Assembly: GCA_029261875.1 (NCBI GenBank)
Contig: JAJDAL010000039.1
Coordinates: 1-64,000 of the forward strand
DNA from: Deltaproteobacteria bacterium
Lineage (GTDB): Bacteria > Myxococcota_A > UBA9160 > JAJDAL01
DNA length: 64,000 nucleotides
Direction: 5' to 3'
The notes beneath the pieces were generated by a model. It ran no database searches. It worked only from the letters and a program-made list of their open reading frames with translations, and was not told where the DNA came from. This document shows, piece by piece, positions 17,704 through 25,893 of the stretch; positions within the stretch are counted from its first letter, which is position 1, and each line of letters starts with the position of its first letter. The translations under genes were made by a program, and so were the position numbers.

Positions 17704-19197
17704 ATGCAGATCCCGCTCTTGCGCGACATGCGCCGCGAAGGCCGGCCCGTCTACGGTCAGATCGCCGACCACATCCGCCGGGAAGTGGAAGCCGGGCGCA
17801 TCGAGCCCGGCGATCGCTTGCCCCCCATCCGCAGCTTGGCGGAGAAGCTCGGCGTCAATCGCGACACGGTTTCGCTCGCGTACGAGAATTTGGCCAACGA
17901 GGGTGTCGTGGAGTCCACCGTCGGCCGCGGCACTTTCGTGCGGACCGCGCTGTCTCGCCGCAACGGCCACGCGACCGCTTTCGCACCGCCCCTCACGCCC
18001 GTGGTCGAGCGTCTGCTCGACTTCGAGCGCGCGCGCCCGGAATACGATCCGGCCAGCGGTGCCGTGCCGCTTCACTCGTTGGTTCCGGATCCGGCCACGT
18101 ACCCCCTGGACGCGTTTCGCCGCACCCTGAACCGGGTCATGACCCGCGACGGAGCGGACCTCTTGCTCTATGGGCCGCCTCAGGGCCATCGCGGACTGCG
18201 CGAGGTCTTGTCCAATCGCTTCGGCGCCATGGGGATCGACGCCGGCGTCGACGAGATCGTGCTGTGTCAGGGCGCGAGCCAGGGCATCGCGTTGGCGATG
18301 CGCTTGTTCGCTGCGCCCGGAGATTGCGTTGCGGTCGAGGAACCGACCTACCACAACGTGCTGGCCGCCATGTCGGGTCAGGGGATCCACGCCGCGCCGG
18401 TTCCCATGTCCGGAGAAGGAGTCGATCTCGACGTACTCGAGCGAACCCTGAAGCGCCCGGAGGTGAAGGCCTTCTACACGATTCCGACCTTCCACAATCC
18501 GCTGGGCACTTCCACGCGCCTCGAACACCGCAAGGCGTTGCTCGACATCGCCGAGCGCTGCGCCAAGCCGGTCGTGGAGGACGCCTACGAGATGGACCTG
18601 CGTTATCTCGGGCGGCCGGTTCCCTCCCTCGCCGCCCTGGATGCCACCGGGCTCGTGGTGCAGCTGTTCTCGTTTTCCAAGGCGCTGTTTCCCGGCGCGC
18701 GAGTGGGCTCGATCCTCGCGCGCGGTCGCAGTGTGGATGCGCTCCTGGCGCTCAAGCACGCCACGGACCTCGGCGGTCCCTTGGCGCTGCAAGCCGCGTT
18801 GGCGGACTTCGTCTCCAACGGAGATTACGACCGCCACCTCGTGAAGCTCCGCAAGCTGCTGTTGGTGCGGCGCGCCGCCATGCTCGAAGCCCTCGAGCGC
18901 GAGATGCCCGCGGGCAGCCGCTGGAGTTCCCCGGAAGGGGGCTATCAGGTTTGGGTCGATTTGCCGGAGCCGCTCGATTCCAGTGCCCTCATGGCCCCCG
19001 CCGCACGCGCGGGTGTGCTGTTTGCTCCGGGGTATCAGTTTCATCACGATGGCCGCCCATCGGGTGGCCTGCGCTTGACCATGTCGATGGCGGATGAGCC
19101 GGCAATCCGCCGCGGGATCGCGGCCCTGGGCCGCGCCGTTCGCGATGCGCTGGCGAACGGGCAATACAAGAGCCCGCCCGCCAGCGTGCAAGTTTGA
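17704..19197 (+). CDS. pdxR: MocR/PdxR-type GntR-aminotransferase regulator
   Basis: The protein (497 residues) fuses an N-terminal GntR winged helix (VYGQIADHIRREVEAG, then LAEKLGVNRDTVSLAYENL) to a fold-type I aminotransferase domain. The PLP Schiff-base lysine is K326 in LFSFSKALFPGARVGS. MocR proteins use the aminotransferase domain as a ligand sensor. The PdxR subgroup senses PLP and controls pdxST. The immediately downstream pdxS and pdxT genes make that the likely role. The start ATG has no Shine-Dalgarno sequence, consistent with a leaderless message. Symbol given by context and domain pattern; activator or repressor mode is not shown by the sequence. Confidence 0.88.
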   Translation: MQIPLLRDMRREGRPVYGQIADHIRREVEAGRIEPGDRLPPIRSLAEKLGVNRDTVSLAYENLANEGVVESTVGRGTFVRTALSRRNGHATAFAPPLTPVVERLLDFERARPEYDPASGAVPLHSLVPDPATYPLDAFRRTLNRVMTRDGADLLLYGPPQGHRGLREVLSNRFGAMGIDAGVDEIVLCQGASQGIALAMRLFAAPGDCVAVEEPTYHNVLAAMSGQGIHAAPVPMSGEGVDLDVLERTLKRPEVKAFYTIPTFHNPLGTSTRLEHRKALLDIAERCAKPVVEDAYEMDLRYLGRPVPSLAALDATGLVVQLFSFSKALFPGARVGSILARGRSVDALLALKHATDLGGPLALQAALADFVSNGDYDRHLVKLRKLLLVRRAAMLEALEREMPAGSRWSSPEGGYQVWVDLPEPLDSSALMAPAARAGVLFAPGYQFHHDGRPSGGLRLTMSMADEPAIRRGIAALGRAVRDALANGQYKSPPASVQV

Positions 19198-19223
19198 ACC
19201 ACTGAAGTTTCGAGGAGGGAACC

Positions 19224-20141
19224 ATGCAAGATCAAAACAACGGGAACGGCGAAGCGCGCACCGGTGCGCAGGCGTTCGAAATCAAAGTGGGTCTGGCGGA
19301 GATGCTCAAAGGCGGCGTCATCATGGACGTCACCACGCCCGACCAGGCGAAGCTCGCCGAAGATTCCGGAGCGGCCGCCGTGATGGCCCTCGAGCGGGTT
19401 CCCTCGGACATCCGCAAGGATGGCGGCGTGGCGCGCATGTGCGCCATCGAGATCATCGAAGGCATCCAGCGTTCGGTCTCCATCCCGGTGATGGCCAAGG
19501 TGCGGATCGGACATTTCAGCGAGGCCCAGGTACTCGAGTCTCTGGGGGTCGACTTCATCGACGAAAGTGAAGTATTGACTCCGGCCGATGACGCACACCA
19601 CATCGACAAAGCTCCCTTCCGATCGCCTTTCGTTTGCGGTGCGCGGGACCTGGGCGAGGCCCTGCGACGCATCGGTGAAGGTGCCGCGATGATTCGCACC
19701 AAGGGCGAGGCGGGCAGCGGAAACATCGTGGAAGCCGTGCGCCACCTGCGGCAGGTGATCGGCGACATCCGGACGTTGGCCGCGGCGCGCGGCGACGAAA
19801 TCTTCGCCCGCGCCAAGGAGCTGCGCGCGCCGGTGGACCTGGTGCGATACGTGGCAGAACACGGCGCGCTACCGGTTCCGAACTTCGCGGCCGGCGGAAT
19901 CGCGACGCCCGCAGACGCGGCGTTGTGCATGTCCCTCGGTGCCGAGGCGGTCTTCGTGGGCTCGGGCATCTTCAAGAGTGAGGATCCGGCGGCGCGTGCG
20001 CGGTCCGTGGTGCACGCCACCACCCACTGGCGCGAGCCCGGAGAAGTCCTGAATGCCAGCCGCGGACTCGGGGCTGCCATGGAGGGCATCGAACTCGAAA
20101 CGCTCGCGGAATCCGAGCGGCTCGCGAATCGAGGCTGGTAG
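19224..20141 (+). CDS. pdxS: Pyridoxal 5'-phosphate synthase subunit PdxS
   Basis: PdxS builds PLP from ribose 5-phosphate, glyceraldehyde 3-phosphate and ammonia supplied by PdxT. The 305-residue barrel keeps all known catalytic residues at a constant offset of 11 from the B. subtilis numbering: D35 in [11 protein letters not shown]92 in MAKVRIGH and K160 in [12 protein letters not shown]. The section [13 protein letters not shown] is slightly divergent from the common VARMSDP. The first 15 residues are extra and polar. A strong GAGGAGGGAACC precedes the ATG. It forms an operon with pdxT (four bases apart). Confidence 0.97.
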   Translation: MQDQNNGNGEARTGAQAFEIKVGLAEMLKGGVIMDVTTPDQAKLAEDSGAAAVMALERVPSDIRKDGGVARMCAIEIIEGIQRSVSIPVMAKVRIGHFSEAQVLESLGVDFIDESEVLTPADDAHHIDKAPFRSPFVCGARDLGEALRRIGEGAAMIRTKGEAGSGNIVEAVRHLRQVIGDIRTLAAARGDEIFARAKELRAPVDLVRYVAEHGALPVPNFAAGGIATPADAALCMSLGAEAVFVGSGIFKSEDPAARARSVVHATTHWREPGEVLNASRGLGAAMEGIELETLAESERLANRGW

Positions 20142-20145
20142 TCGC

Positions 20146-20724
20146 GTGGGGAGCCCTCGCGTCGGCATCCTCGCCATTCAAGGCGACGTCGAAGCCCACG
20201 CCGCGGCGGTCCGCGGTGTGGGGGCCATACCCGTGCGGGTATTGCGCGAGAAGGATCTCGATGGGCTGGCGGCGTTGATTCTCCCCGGTGGGGAGAGCAC
20301 TACGATCACCAAAGGCATGGATCGCCTGGGCCTTTGGCAGCCGCTTGCGGAATTCGCCAACGGGGGACGCCCGATTCTCGGGACCTGTGCCGGGGCGATC
20401 CTGATGGCGCGCGAGGTGGAGCACCACCCGGTCCAGACCCTATCGCTGATCGACGTGACGGCTCGCCGCAACGCCTATGGGACGCAGGTGGATTCGTTTG
20501 CGGCGCAGGTCGACCCCGGGGGAGCGGACCGGCTGTCGGGTTTCCGCTGTGTCTTCATTCGCGCCCCTCAACTGCGCCGACCGGGACCCGAGGTCGAAGT
20601 CCTGGCCCGGGTGGCGGGGGAGGCGGTCCTCGTCCAGCAAGGCCGCTGTCTGGCGGCGACCTTCCACCCGGAACTTTCGGAAGATCGACGCGTTCATCGC
20701 CTGTTGCTGGAATTGGCCGACTAG
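20146..20724 (+). CDS. pdxT: Pyridoxal 5'-phosphate synthase glutaminase subunit PdxT
   Basis: PdxT is the class I glutaminase that feeds ammonia to PdxS. The 192-residue protein shows GILAIQGDVEAH, LPGGEST and the nucleophile C81 in GTCAGAILM. The His/Glu pair is in TFHPELS near residues 172-177. GTG at 20146 is chosen since it starts just before the conserved GILAIQGD and lies four bases after the pdxS stop. Together with PdxR and PdxS it makes a complete DXP-independent vitamin B6 unit. The gene is followed by a 184-base non-coding leader before rpsF. Confidence 0.95.
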   Translation: MGSPRVGILAIQGDVEAHAAAVRGVGAIPVRVLREKDLDGLAALILPGGESTTITKGMDRLGLWQPLAEFANGGRPILGTCAGAILMAREVEHHPVQTLSLIDVTARRNAYGTQVDSFAAQVDPGGADRLSGFRCVFIRAPQLRRPGPEVEVLARVAGEAVLVQQGRCLAATFHPELSEDRRVHRLLLELAD

Positions 20725-20786
20725 GCGCCAGGCCCACACCAGCAGGCGTTCAGCGCAGATCTGTGGTACCCATGCGCCCCTTGGGA

Positions 20787-20904
20787 GGAGATCCACCGGG
20801 GATCTCCGTCGCCCCTCAGCTTCCGCGTTCAAGGCCGTCCTTACCCGCCGGCCAACGATCTTGCGGGGAAGCTCAGTGCCGCGAGGCACTTGCCCACGAG
20901 GAGG
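20787..20904 (+). promoter_or_regulatory. rpsF leader with two hairpins
   Basis: The 184-base gap before rpsF holds two clear hairpins. The first pairs GGAGATC (20787-20793) with GATCTCC (20801-20807) around a 7-base loop. The second pairs AGTGCC (20875-20880) with GGCACT (20885-20890) around the stable tetraloop GCGA, ending eight bases before the GAGGAGG of rpsF. Leaders of rpsF in many bacteria bind the S6:S18 complex for autoregulation. This leader is in the right place, but I could not match the published CCG-bulge motif, so that role is only inferred. Confidence 0.4.
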
Positions 20905-20908
20905 TTTC

Positions 20909-21535
20909 ATGCGGGAGTACGAAACCACTTTCATCGTACAACCCGAGATTTCGGACGAAGGCCGGCAAGCGGTCTGCGATCGACTCGGGACTATTCTGGA
21001 AGGCAAAGGCTCCGTCCGCCTGATGGTGGACGACGTCGGCAAGCGCCGGCTCGCCTATCCGATCAAGAACTTCCAAAAGGGTCACTACCTGACTCTCTAC
21101 TATTTGGACGAAGGCGAAGTCGTCTCCGACGTCGAACGTCAGCTTCGCCTCGACGAATCGATCCTGCGTTTTCTCACCGTGAAGTCCGACGAGGAAGTCG
21201 CGGACATCGAAGCCCGCAAGGCCGAGGCGGCCGAGATGGAGCGCGTGCAGGAGCAGAAGGCTGCGGAACGCGCGGCGCGTGAGGCGGAGGAAGAAAAAGC
21301 CCGTCAGGTCGCCGCCGAAGAGGCCGCCGCCCAGGCCGCGGAATTGGCCGCCAATGCCAGTGCGGAGGCCGCGGCCGCCGCGCCCGCCGAGGGAGCGGAA
21401 GCCGCGGAATCGGGCGAAGCCGCACCGACCGCTGCACCCGAAGCGGAGGCCGCTGCTCCTGAAGCGAAGGCCGAAAGCCCGGCAACGGATTCGGCCGAGA
21501 GCAAAGCTTCGGACGAGAGTGAGGTGAAGGAATGA
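20909..21535 (+). CDS. rpsF: 30S ribosomal protein S6 with long C-terminal tail
   Basis: The first 95 or so residues are a normal S6 ([18 protein letters not shown], then [18 protein letters not shown]), which pairs with S18 on the 30S platform. A tail of about 110 residues follows. Its start is helical and charged ([20 protein letters not shown]), then it becomes Ala/Glu/Pro-rich. At 208 residues the protein is about twice the common length. A strong GAGGAGG stands before the ATG. The stop overlaps the rpsR start as ATGA. The tail is probably disordered; its role is unknown. Confidence 0.95.
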   Translation: MREYETTFIVQPEISDEGRQAVCDRLGTILEGKGSVRLMVDDVGKRRLAYPIKNFQKGHYLTLYYLDEGEVVSDVERQLRLDESILRFLTVKSDEEVADIEARKAEAAEMERVQEQKAAERAAREAEEEKARQVAAEEAAAQAAELAANASAEAAAAAPAEGAEAAESGEAAPTAAPEAEAAAPEAKAESPATDSAESKASDESEVKE

Positions 21536-21840
21536 GCTCTGGATACGGCGGTGGGAACGCGGGACTGAAATCCCGCTTGCGTGCGAAAGCGCGCAAAAAG
21601 GCGCGCAAGACAGGTCGACTCTCCTTCAATCGGCGCAAGGTTTGTCGCTTCTGCGCGGACTCCAATCTCAAACTCGATTACAAAGATGCCAAGGGATTGC
21701 GGTTCTTCGTGACCGAGACCGGGAAATTGATTCCGCGGCGAATCTCCGGGAATTGTGCGCGCCACCAGCGTCAGGTCACCCTGGCGATCAAGCGGGCCCG
21801 CCAACTCGCCCTCATGCCCTTCGCGGTTTCGGGCGCGTAA
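21532..21840 (+). CDS. rpsR: 30S ribosomal protein S18
   Basis: S18 binds S6 on the small-subunit platform. The core [19 protein letters not shown] is preserved with both cysteines, and [18 protein letters not shown] follows. An N-terminal basic extension of about 30 residues ([17 protein letters not shown]) precedes the core, so the protein reaches 102 residues instead of about 75-90. It overlaps rpsF by four bases, and rplI begins one base after its stop. Confidence 0.97.
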   Translation: MSSGYGGGNAGLKSRLRAKARKKARKTGRLSFNRRKVCRFCADSNLKLDYKDAKGLRFFVTETGKLIPRRISGNCARHQRQVTLAIKRARQLALMPFAVSGA

Positions 21841-21841
21841 C

Positions 21842-22300
21842 ATGGCCCAAACCAAACTCATCCTCACGGAAGACGTTCCCAGTCTGGGGAATGCGGGCGA
21901 CCTGGTCGGCGTGAAGCCCGGTTACGCGCGCAATTATCTCCTGCCCCAGGGCAAGGCGATTGCCGCCACCAAGGCCAAGGTCAAGGAACTCGAACATCAT
22001 CAGCGGGTGGTGGCGGAAAAAGTGGCGAGGCATCTGAAGACGGTGCACGCCGAGCGCGACCGCTTGCAGCAGGTTTCCCTCGAAGTCTCGGTTCAGGTGG
22101 GCGAAGAGGGCAAGCTGTTCGGATCCGTGACGGCCCAGAACGTCGCGGACTTGCTCAAGGAAAAAGGCTTCGAGATCGATCGCAAGAAGATTGCCATGGA
22201 CGGGCCGATCAAAGAAGTGGGCGAACACGAGATCCCGATTCGCCTGCACCGAGAACTCGACGCGAAAATTGTATTGAAAGTCACCGCGGCCGAGGGGTAA
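21842..22300 (+). CDS. rplI: 50S ribosomal protein L9
   Basis: L9 (152 residues) has the N-terminal rRNA-binding domain with VPSLGNAGDLVGVKPGYARN and YLLPQGKA, a long connecting helix (about residues 40-75) and the C-terminal domain with EEGKLFGSVTAQNVADLL. The ATG directly follows the rpsR stop, so it is part of the rpsF-rpsR-rplI operon that leads into dnaB. No unusual residues are seen. Confidence 0.97.
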   Translation: MAQTKLILTEDVPSLGNAGDLVGVKPGYARNYLLPQGKAIAATKAKVKELEHHQRVVAEKVARHLKTVHAERDRLQQVSLEVSVQVGEEGKLFGSVTAQNVADLLKEKGFEIDRKKIAMDGPIKEVGEHEIPIRLHRELDAKIVLKVTAAEG

Positions 22301-22335
22301 AAGGATTCTTCATACGCGACCCGAAGGGGGCTAGG

Positions 22336-23826
22336 GTGGCGTCAACCGTCGGACCTGAAAACCAACAAAGTCAGTCGCCGAGAAATTCCTCGCGGCGCCA
22401 AGCGTCGGCTGAACCGCGCGTTCCCGCGGGGCGCGTTCCGCCCCACGATCTCGAAGCCGAGAAGGCGGTGCTCTCGGCGGTCTTGATCGACAACGAAGCC
22501 CTGCACGCCGTCGCATCCGAACTCAAAGTCGAAGACTTCTATCATCCCGCGCACCAGATCCTGTTCAACGCCATGGTGCATCTGCGCGACGACAATCAAC
22601 CCGTCGACCTCCACACCCTCGCGGATTATCTCTCGACGCGGAAGATGCTCGACGGTGTGGGGGGGCACGTCACGCTCGGGGAAATTGCAGACTACGAAGC
22701 GACCGCGGCCAACTGCGCCTTCCACGCCCGCATCGTGCGCGACAAGGCGATCAAACGCAGTCTGATCTCGGCCGCGACCGCCATCGCGGAGGCGGGTTAC
22801 GAAGCCGAAGGCGATGCCGACGAGTTGCTCGATACGGCGGAATCGAAAATCTTCGAGCTTTCCCAGATCAAGAGCCGCAGCACGTTCCGAAGCTTGCACG
22901 ACGAGATGCCCGGAACCTTCGATTACGTCGAAGCCATCATGAAGCGCGGCGGAGAGCTGACGGGGATCCCTTCGGGATACGCGGATCTCGATGAGATGAC
23001 GGGCGGTTTGCAACCGGGAGAGCTGATCATCATCGCCGCGCGACCCAGCATGGGGAAAACCGCGTTGGCACTCAACATTGCGCGCAATGCGGCGGTCGAT
23101 CACGGCAAGAAGGCGGCGGTCTTCTCGCTGGAAATGACCACGCGTGCGCTGGTGCTGCGTCTGTTGGCCGCCGAAGCGCGCATCGATTTTTCGACCCTGC
23201 GCAAGGGGTTCCTTGCGGCTTCGGATTTTCGCCGCTTGAGCGATTCCGCCGGGCGCATCGAGCGCGCGGATGTCTGGATCGACGACAGCGGATCGCTCAC
23301 GATTCTGGAAATGAAGGCAAAGAGTCGGCGCCTCCACGCGGAACGCGGCCTCGACCTGCTGGTGGTGGATTACCTGCAGCTCGCCAAGGGAGACGAAAAA
23401 TCCGGTCGCAAAGATCTGGAGATCGCCGACGTGAGTCGCGGTCTCAAGGCCCTCGCCAAGGAACTGGAGATTCCCGTCATCGCACTCTCGCAGCTCAATC
23501 GCGGTCCGGAGCAACGCGATCCCGATAAACGGCGTCCGATCCTCGGAGACTTGCGGGAATCCGGCGCCATCGAGCAGGACGCGGATCTGATTGGCTTCAT
23601 CTACCGGGACATCGTCTACAACAAGGACACCGAAGATCCGAACCTGGCCGAACTCATCATCGCCAAGCAGCGAAACGGTCCCACGGGAACCGTCAAGCTT
23701 CACTTCGACGGTCGTTACGCCCGGTTCGAGAACCGTGCGAACACCGACGAGGGGGCTTCCAACGCGCTGCCGGGCAATGACGGATTCAGCGGCTTCCCGG
23801 CTCCCGACGAAGAAGCGCCGTTCTGA
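22336..23826 (+). CDS. dnaB: Replicative DNA helicase DnaB
   Basis: DnaB is the hexameric 5'-3' helicase at the replication fork. The 496-residue protein starts with a polar tail of about 30 residues, then the N-terminal domain (PHDLEAEKAVLSAVLIDNEA). The RecA-like motor has Walker A ARPSMGKTAL with K241 and the Walker B strand LDLLVVDYLQL. No intein is present. The start is GTG. It follows rplI by 35 bases, a widespread order. The stop TGA overlaps a CTG that is the probable start of the next gene. Confidence 0.97.
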   Translation: MASTVGPENQQSQSPRNSSRRQASAEPRVPAGRVPPHDLEAEKAVLSAVLIDNEALHAVASELKVEDFYHPAHQILFNAMVHLRDDNQPVDLHTLADYLSTRKMLDGVGGHVTLGEIADYEATAANCAFHARIVRDKAIKRSLISAATAIAEAGYEAEGDADELLDTAESKIFELSQIKSRSTFRSLHDEMPGTFDYVEAIMKRGGELTGIPSGYADLDEMTGGLQPGELIIIAARPSMGKTALALNIARNAAVDHGKKAAVFSLEMTTRALVLRLLAAEARIDFSTLRKGFLAASDFRRLSDSAGRIERADVWIDDSGSLTILEMKAKSRRLHAERGLDLLVVDYLQLAKGDEKSGRKDLEIADVSRGLKALAKELEIPVIALSQLNRGPEQRDPDKRRPILGDLRESGAIEQDADLIGFIYRDIVYNKDTEDPNLAELIIAKQRNGPTGTVKLHFDGRYARFENRANTDEGASNALPGNDGFSGFPAPDEEAPF

Positions 23827-24734
23827 GCATCGAGAAACCGCACGCGCTTCCCGCGGGCGGGCGGGTTGCGGTGGTGGCTCCCGCCGGTCCGATCGATGTC
23901 GACGTGCTCGAAGCGGGTATCGAGGATTGGCGACGCGCCGGTTTCGCGATCGAGATGCGCGACGACCTGCTCGCGCGCCGCGGATATCTGGCAGGAGATG
24001 ACGAGCGCCGCAGCGCAGAGTTGATGGACGCGGTTCGAAACCCCGCGGTCGATGCCATTCTTTGCGCCCGCGGCGGCTACGGCTGCCACCGCATCATTTC
24101 GCGACTCGACCCGCGCGCGTTCCATCGGGCCCGAAAGCCGCTGGTCGGATACAGCGACATCGCGACCCTGTTGCTCTGGCAGCAACGCGTGGCGGGTTTG
24201 TCGGGGTTCCACGGTCCCATGCTCGAACGCGGCGGCGACCTGGCGGGGGAAGATTTCGAAACCCTCGTAGCGTCCCTGGAGGGTGCGCTTGCGCCGCCCT
24301 TGCGGGGAAAGCCGGGCGCTGGCGGTCGCGGAGAGGGTGTTCTGATCGGCGGGGCGCTGGCGGTTTTGGTCGCCAGCCTCGGTACCCCCTGGGAAATCGA
24401 TTGCCGGGGTGCGATCTTGCTCGTGGAAGAGATCCACGAACCTCCGTACCGGATCGACCGCATGTTGGCGCAGCTCGATGCGGCAGGAAAACTTCGCGAG
24501 CTCGCGGGTTTTGGCTTGGGTTCGCTCGAGGGATGCGAGGATCGCAAGTACGAGGGGACTGATGCCTGGGCGGTGATCGAGGAGTTCGTCGCACCGCTGG
24601 GGATTCCCTGGGTGACCGAGCTGCCCATGGGGCACGGGGCGCGCAATCAGGCGTGGCCGTTCGGTCTACCGGGAACGATCGATGGGGAACGCGGAGAAGT
24701 CGTGATACTCGAATCCGGCGTAGCGGTGAGGTGA
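23823..24734 (+). CDS. ldcA: Murein LD-carboxypeptidase (S66 family)
   Basis: LdcA trims the terminal D-Ala from murein tetrapeptides released during wall turnover. S66 features are present: VAVVAPAGPIDVDV at the N-terminus, the nucleophile Ser in VGYSDIATLL (residue 111 when counted from 23823), a Glu in LLVEEIHEPPYRIDRM, and the His in LPMGHGARN. No ATG, GTG or TTG precedes the conserved N-terminus in this frame after the last stop at 23778. A GTG at 23871 would cut off the family segment before VVAPAG. The likely start is therefore the CTG at 23823, overlapping the dnaB stop as CTGA. Function by family; the start is the uncertain part. Confidence 0.88.
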   Translation: MSIEKPHALPAGGRVAVVAPAGPIDVDVLEAGIEDWRRAGFAIEMRDDLLARRGYLAGDDERRSAELMDAVRNPAVDAILCARGGYGCHRIISRLDPRAFHRARKPLVGYSDIATLLLWQQRVAGLSGFHGPMLERGGDLAGEDFETLVASLEGALAPPLRGKPGAGGRGEGVLIGGALAVLVASLGTPWEIDCRGAILLVEEIHEPPYRIDRMLAQLDAAGKLRELAGFGLGSLEGCEDRKYEGTDAWAVIEEFVAPLGIPWVTELPMGHGARNQAWPFGLPGTIDGERGEVVILESGVAVR

Positions 24735-24735
24735 G

Positions 24736-25890
24736 ATGAAGCGAGCGGTCGTTGTAAAGAAACTGCAGAAGGTGGATCGCGTTCTCGATAAGTCGATCGA
24801 GAAAGCCGAGATTCCCGGTGCCGTGGTGTTGGCGCGGATGCCCCTGGAGGGGGAGTTGCTCGAACACACCTCGGTGCGCGGCATGGCGGTCATGCGGCCC
24901 GAGCGGATTCCCATGGCGCGCGAGACGGTCTTCGATCTGGCATCGCTCACGAAGCCCATGGCGACCACCACCGCGATCCTCGACCTGGTGCACCGCGGTC
25001 TGGTGGACCTCGACGACCCGGTCGCCAAACACCTGCCCGCTTTCGCGGATCACGACAAGGAAGCGGTCACGATCCGCCATCTCTTGACCCACTCCTCGGG
25101 CCTCAAACCCTGGCGTGCGTTTCACAAGGATTTGATTCAACGCGAGCGCAAAACCGGAGAACGGCTGCTCGGGACCGCCGAAGCGCGCGCGTGGATCATC
25201 GAACGCGTTTGCCGCTCGCGCCCGGTCCACGATCCCGGCGCGGCGGCGGTCTACGGAGACCTCGATTTCATTGCCTTGGGTGCGTTGGTGGAAGCGGTGA
25301 CCCAGGAACCCTTCGACGCCTTCTGTGAAGGATTGCTGCGCAACCTCGGGCTCGACGCCACGCGCTTCTATCCGCTGCCCGACGGCGGCGGCGCGCCCGC
25401 GGAAGCGTTTCGGCGCCGTTTTGCCGCCACGGAGAATTGTCCCTGGCGCGATCGCATCCTCTGGGCCGAAGTCCACGATCCCAACGCGTGGTCCATGGGG
25501 GGCGTGGCGGGTCACGCGGGGTTGTTCTCGACGGCAGACGATGTGATGGCGTTCGCGGTCGTGCTGCTCGACGTTTGGCACGGTCGCAGCGACGCTTTGC
25601 CCAGGGAATTGCTCCACACTTTCTTTACGCGCCAGGGTTTGCCCTCGACGTCGGATTGGGCTCTCGGGTGGGATACGCCGACCGCCGGGTCGTCGACCTC
25701 GGGCAAACACTTCTCCGCGAATTCGGTCGGGCACCTGGGCTTTACCGGTACATCACTTTGGGTCGATCTCGAGCGCGAAGCGGTGGTGGTGATGCTCACC
25801 AACCGCGTCCATCTCGTGGCCAAGCGCAGCCAGTTCAGTCTGCGGCCCGTGGTCCACGATCTGATTCTCGAGGCGTTTCTCTCGGGGTAG
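24736..25890 (+). CDS. Serine hydrolase of the class C beta-lactamase/PBP4* family
   Basis: This 384-residue protein carries the beta-lactamase/DD-peptidase fold: SxxK as S70-L-T-K73 in FDLASLTKPMATTT, a YxN-like triplet (VYGDLDFIALG) and a third motif near HLGFTGTSLWVD. No signal peptide is visible, so it may be cytosolic. It begins one base after ldcA, and mpl follows three bases after its stop. The tight order ldcA-hydrolase-mpl suggests a step in muropeptide recycling, for example processing of peptide or sugar-peptide fragments. The true substrate is unknown. Confidence 0.82.
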   Translation: MKRAVVVKKLQKVDRVLDKSIEKAEIPGAVVLARMPLEGELLEHTSVRGMAVMRPERIPMARETVFDLASLTKPMATTTAILDLVHRGLVDLDDPVAKHLPAFADHDKEAVTIRHLLTHSSGLKPWRAFHKDLIQRERKTGERLLGTAEARAWIIERVCRSRPVHDPGAAAVYGDLDFIALGALVEAVTQEPFDAFCEGLLRNLGLDATRFYPLPDGGGAPAEAFRRRFAATENCPWRDRILWAEVHDPNAWSMGGVAGHAGLFSTADDVMAFAVVLLDVWHGRSDALPRELLHTFFTRQGLPSTSDWALGWDTPTAGSSTSGKHFSANSVGHLGFTGTSLWVDLEREAVVVMLTNRVHLVAKRSQFSLRPVVHDLILEAFLSG

Positions 25891-25893
25891 CGG

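Noticed and set aside
17665-19191. 508-codon minus-strand frame across pdxR
   Set aside because: Shadow of the MocR-type gene; no motif on this strand.
22342-23703. 453-codon minus-strand frame inside dnaB
   Set aside because: Shadow of dnaB.
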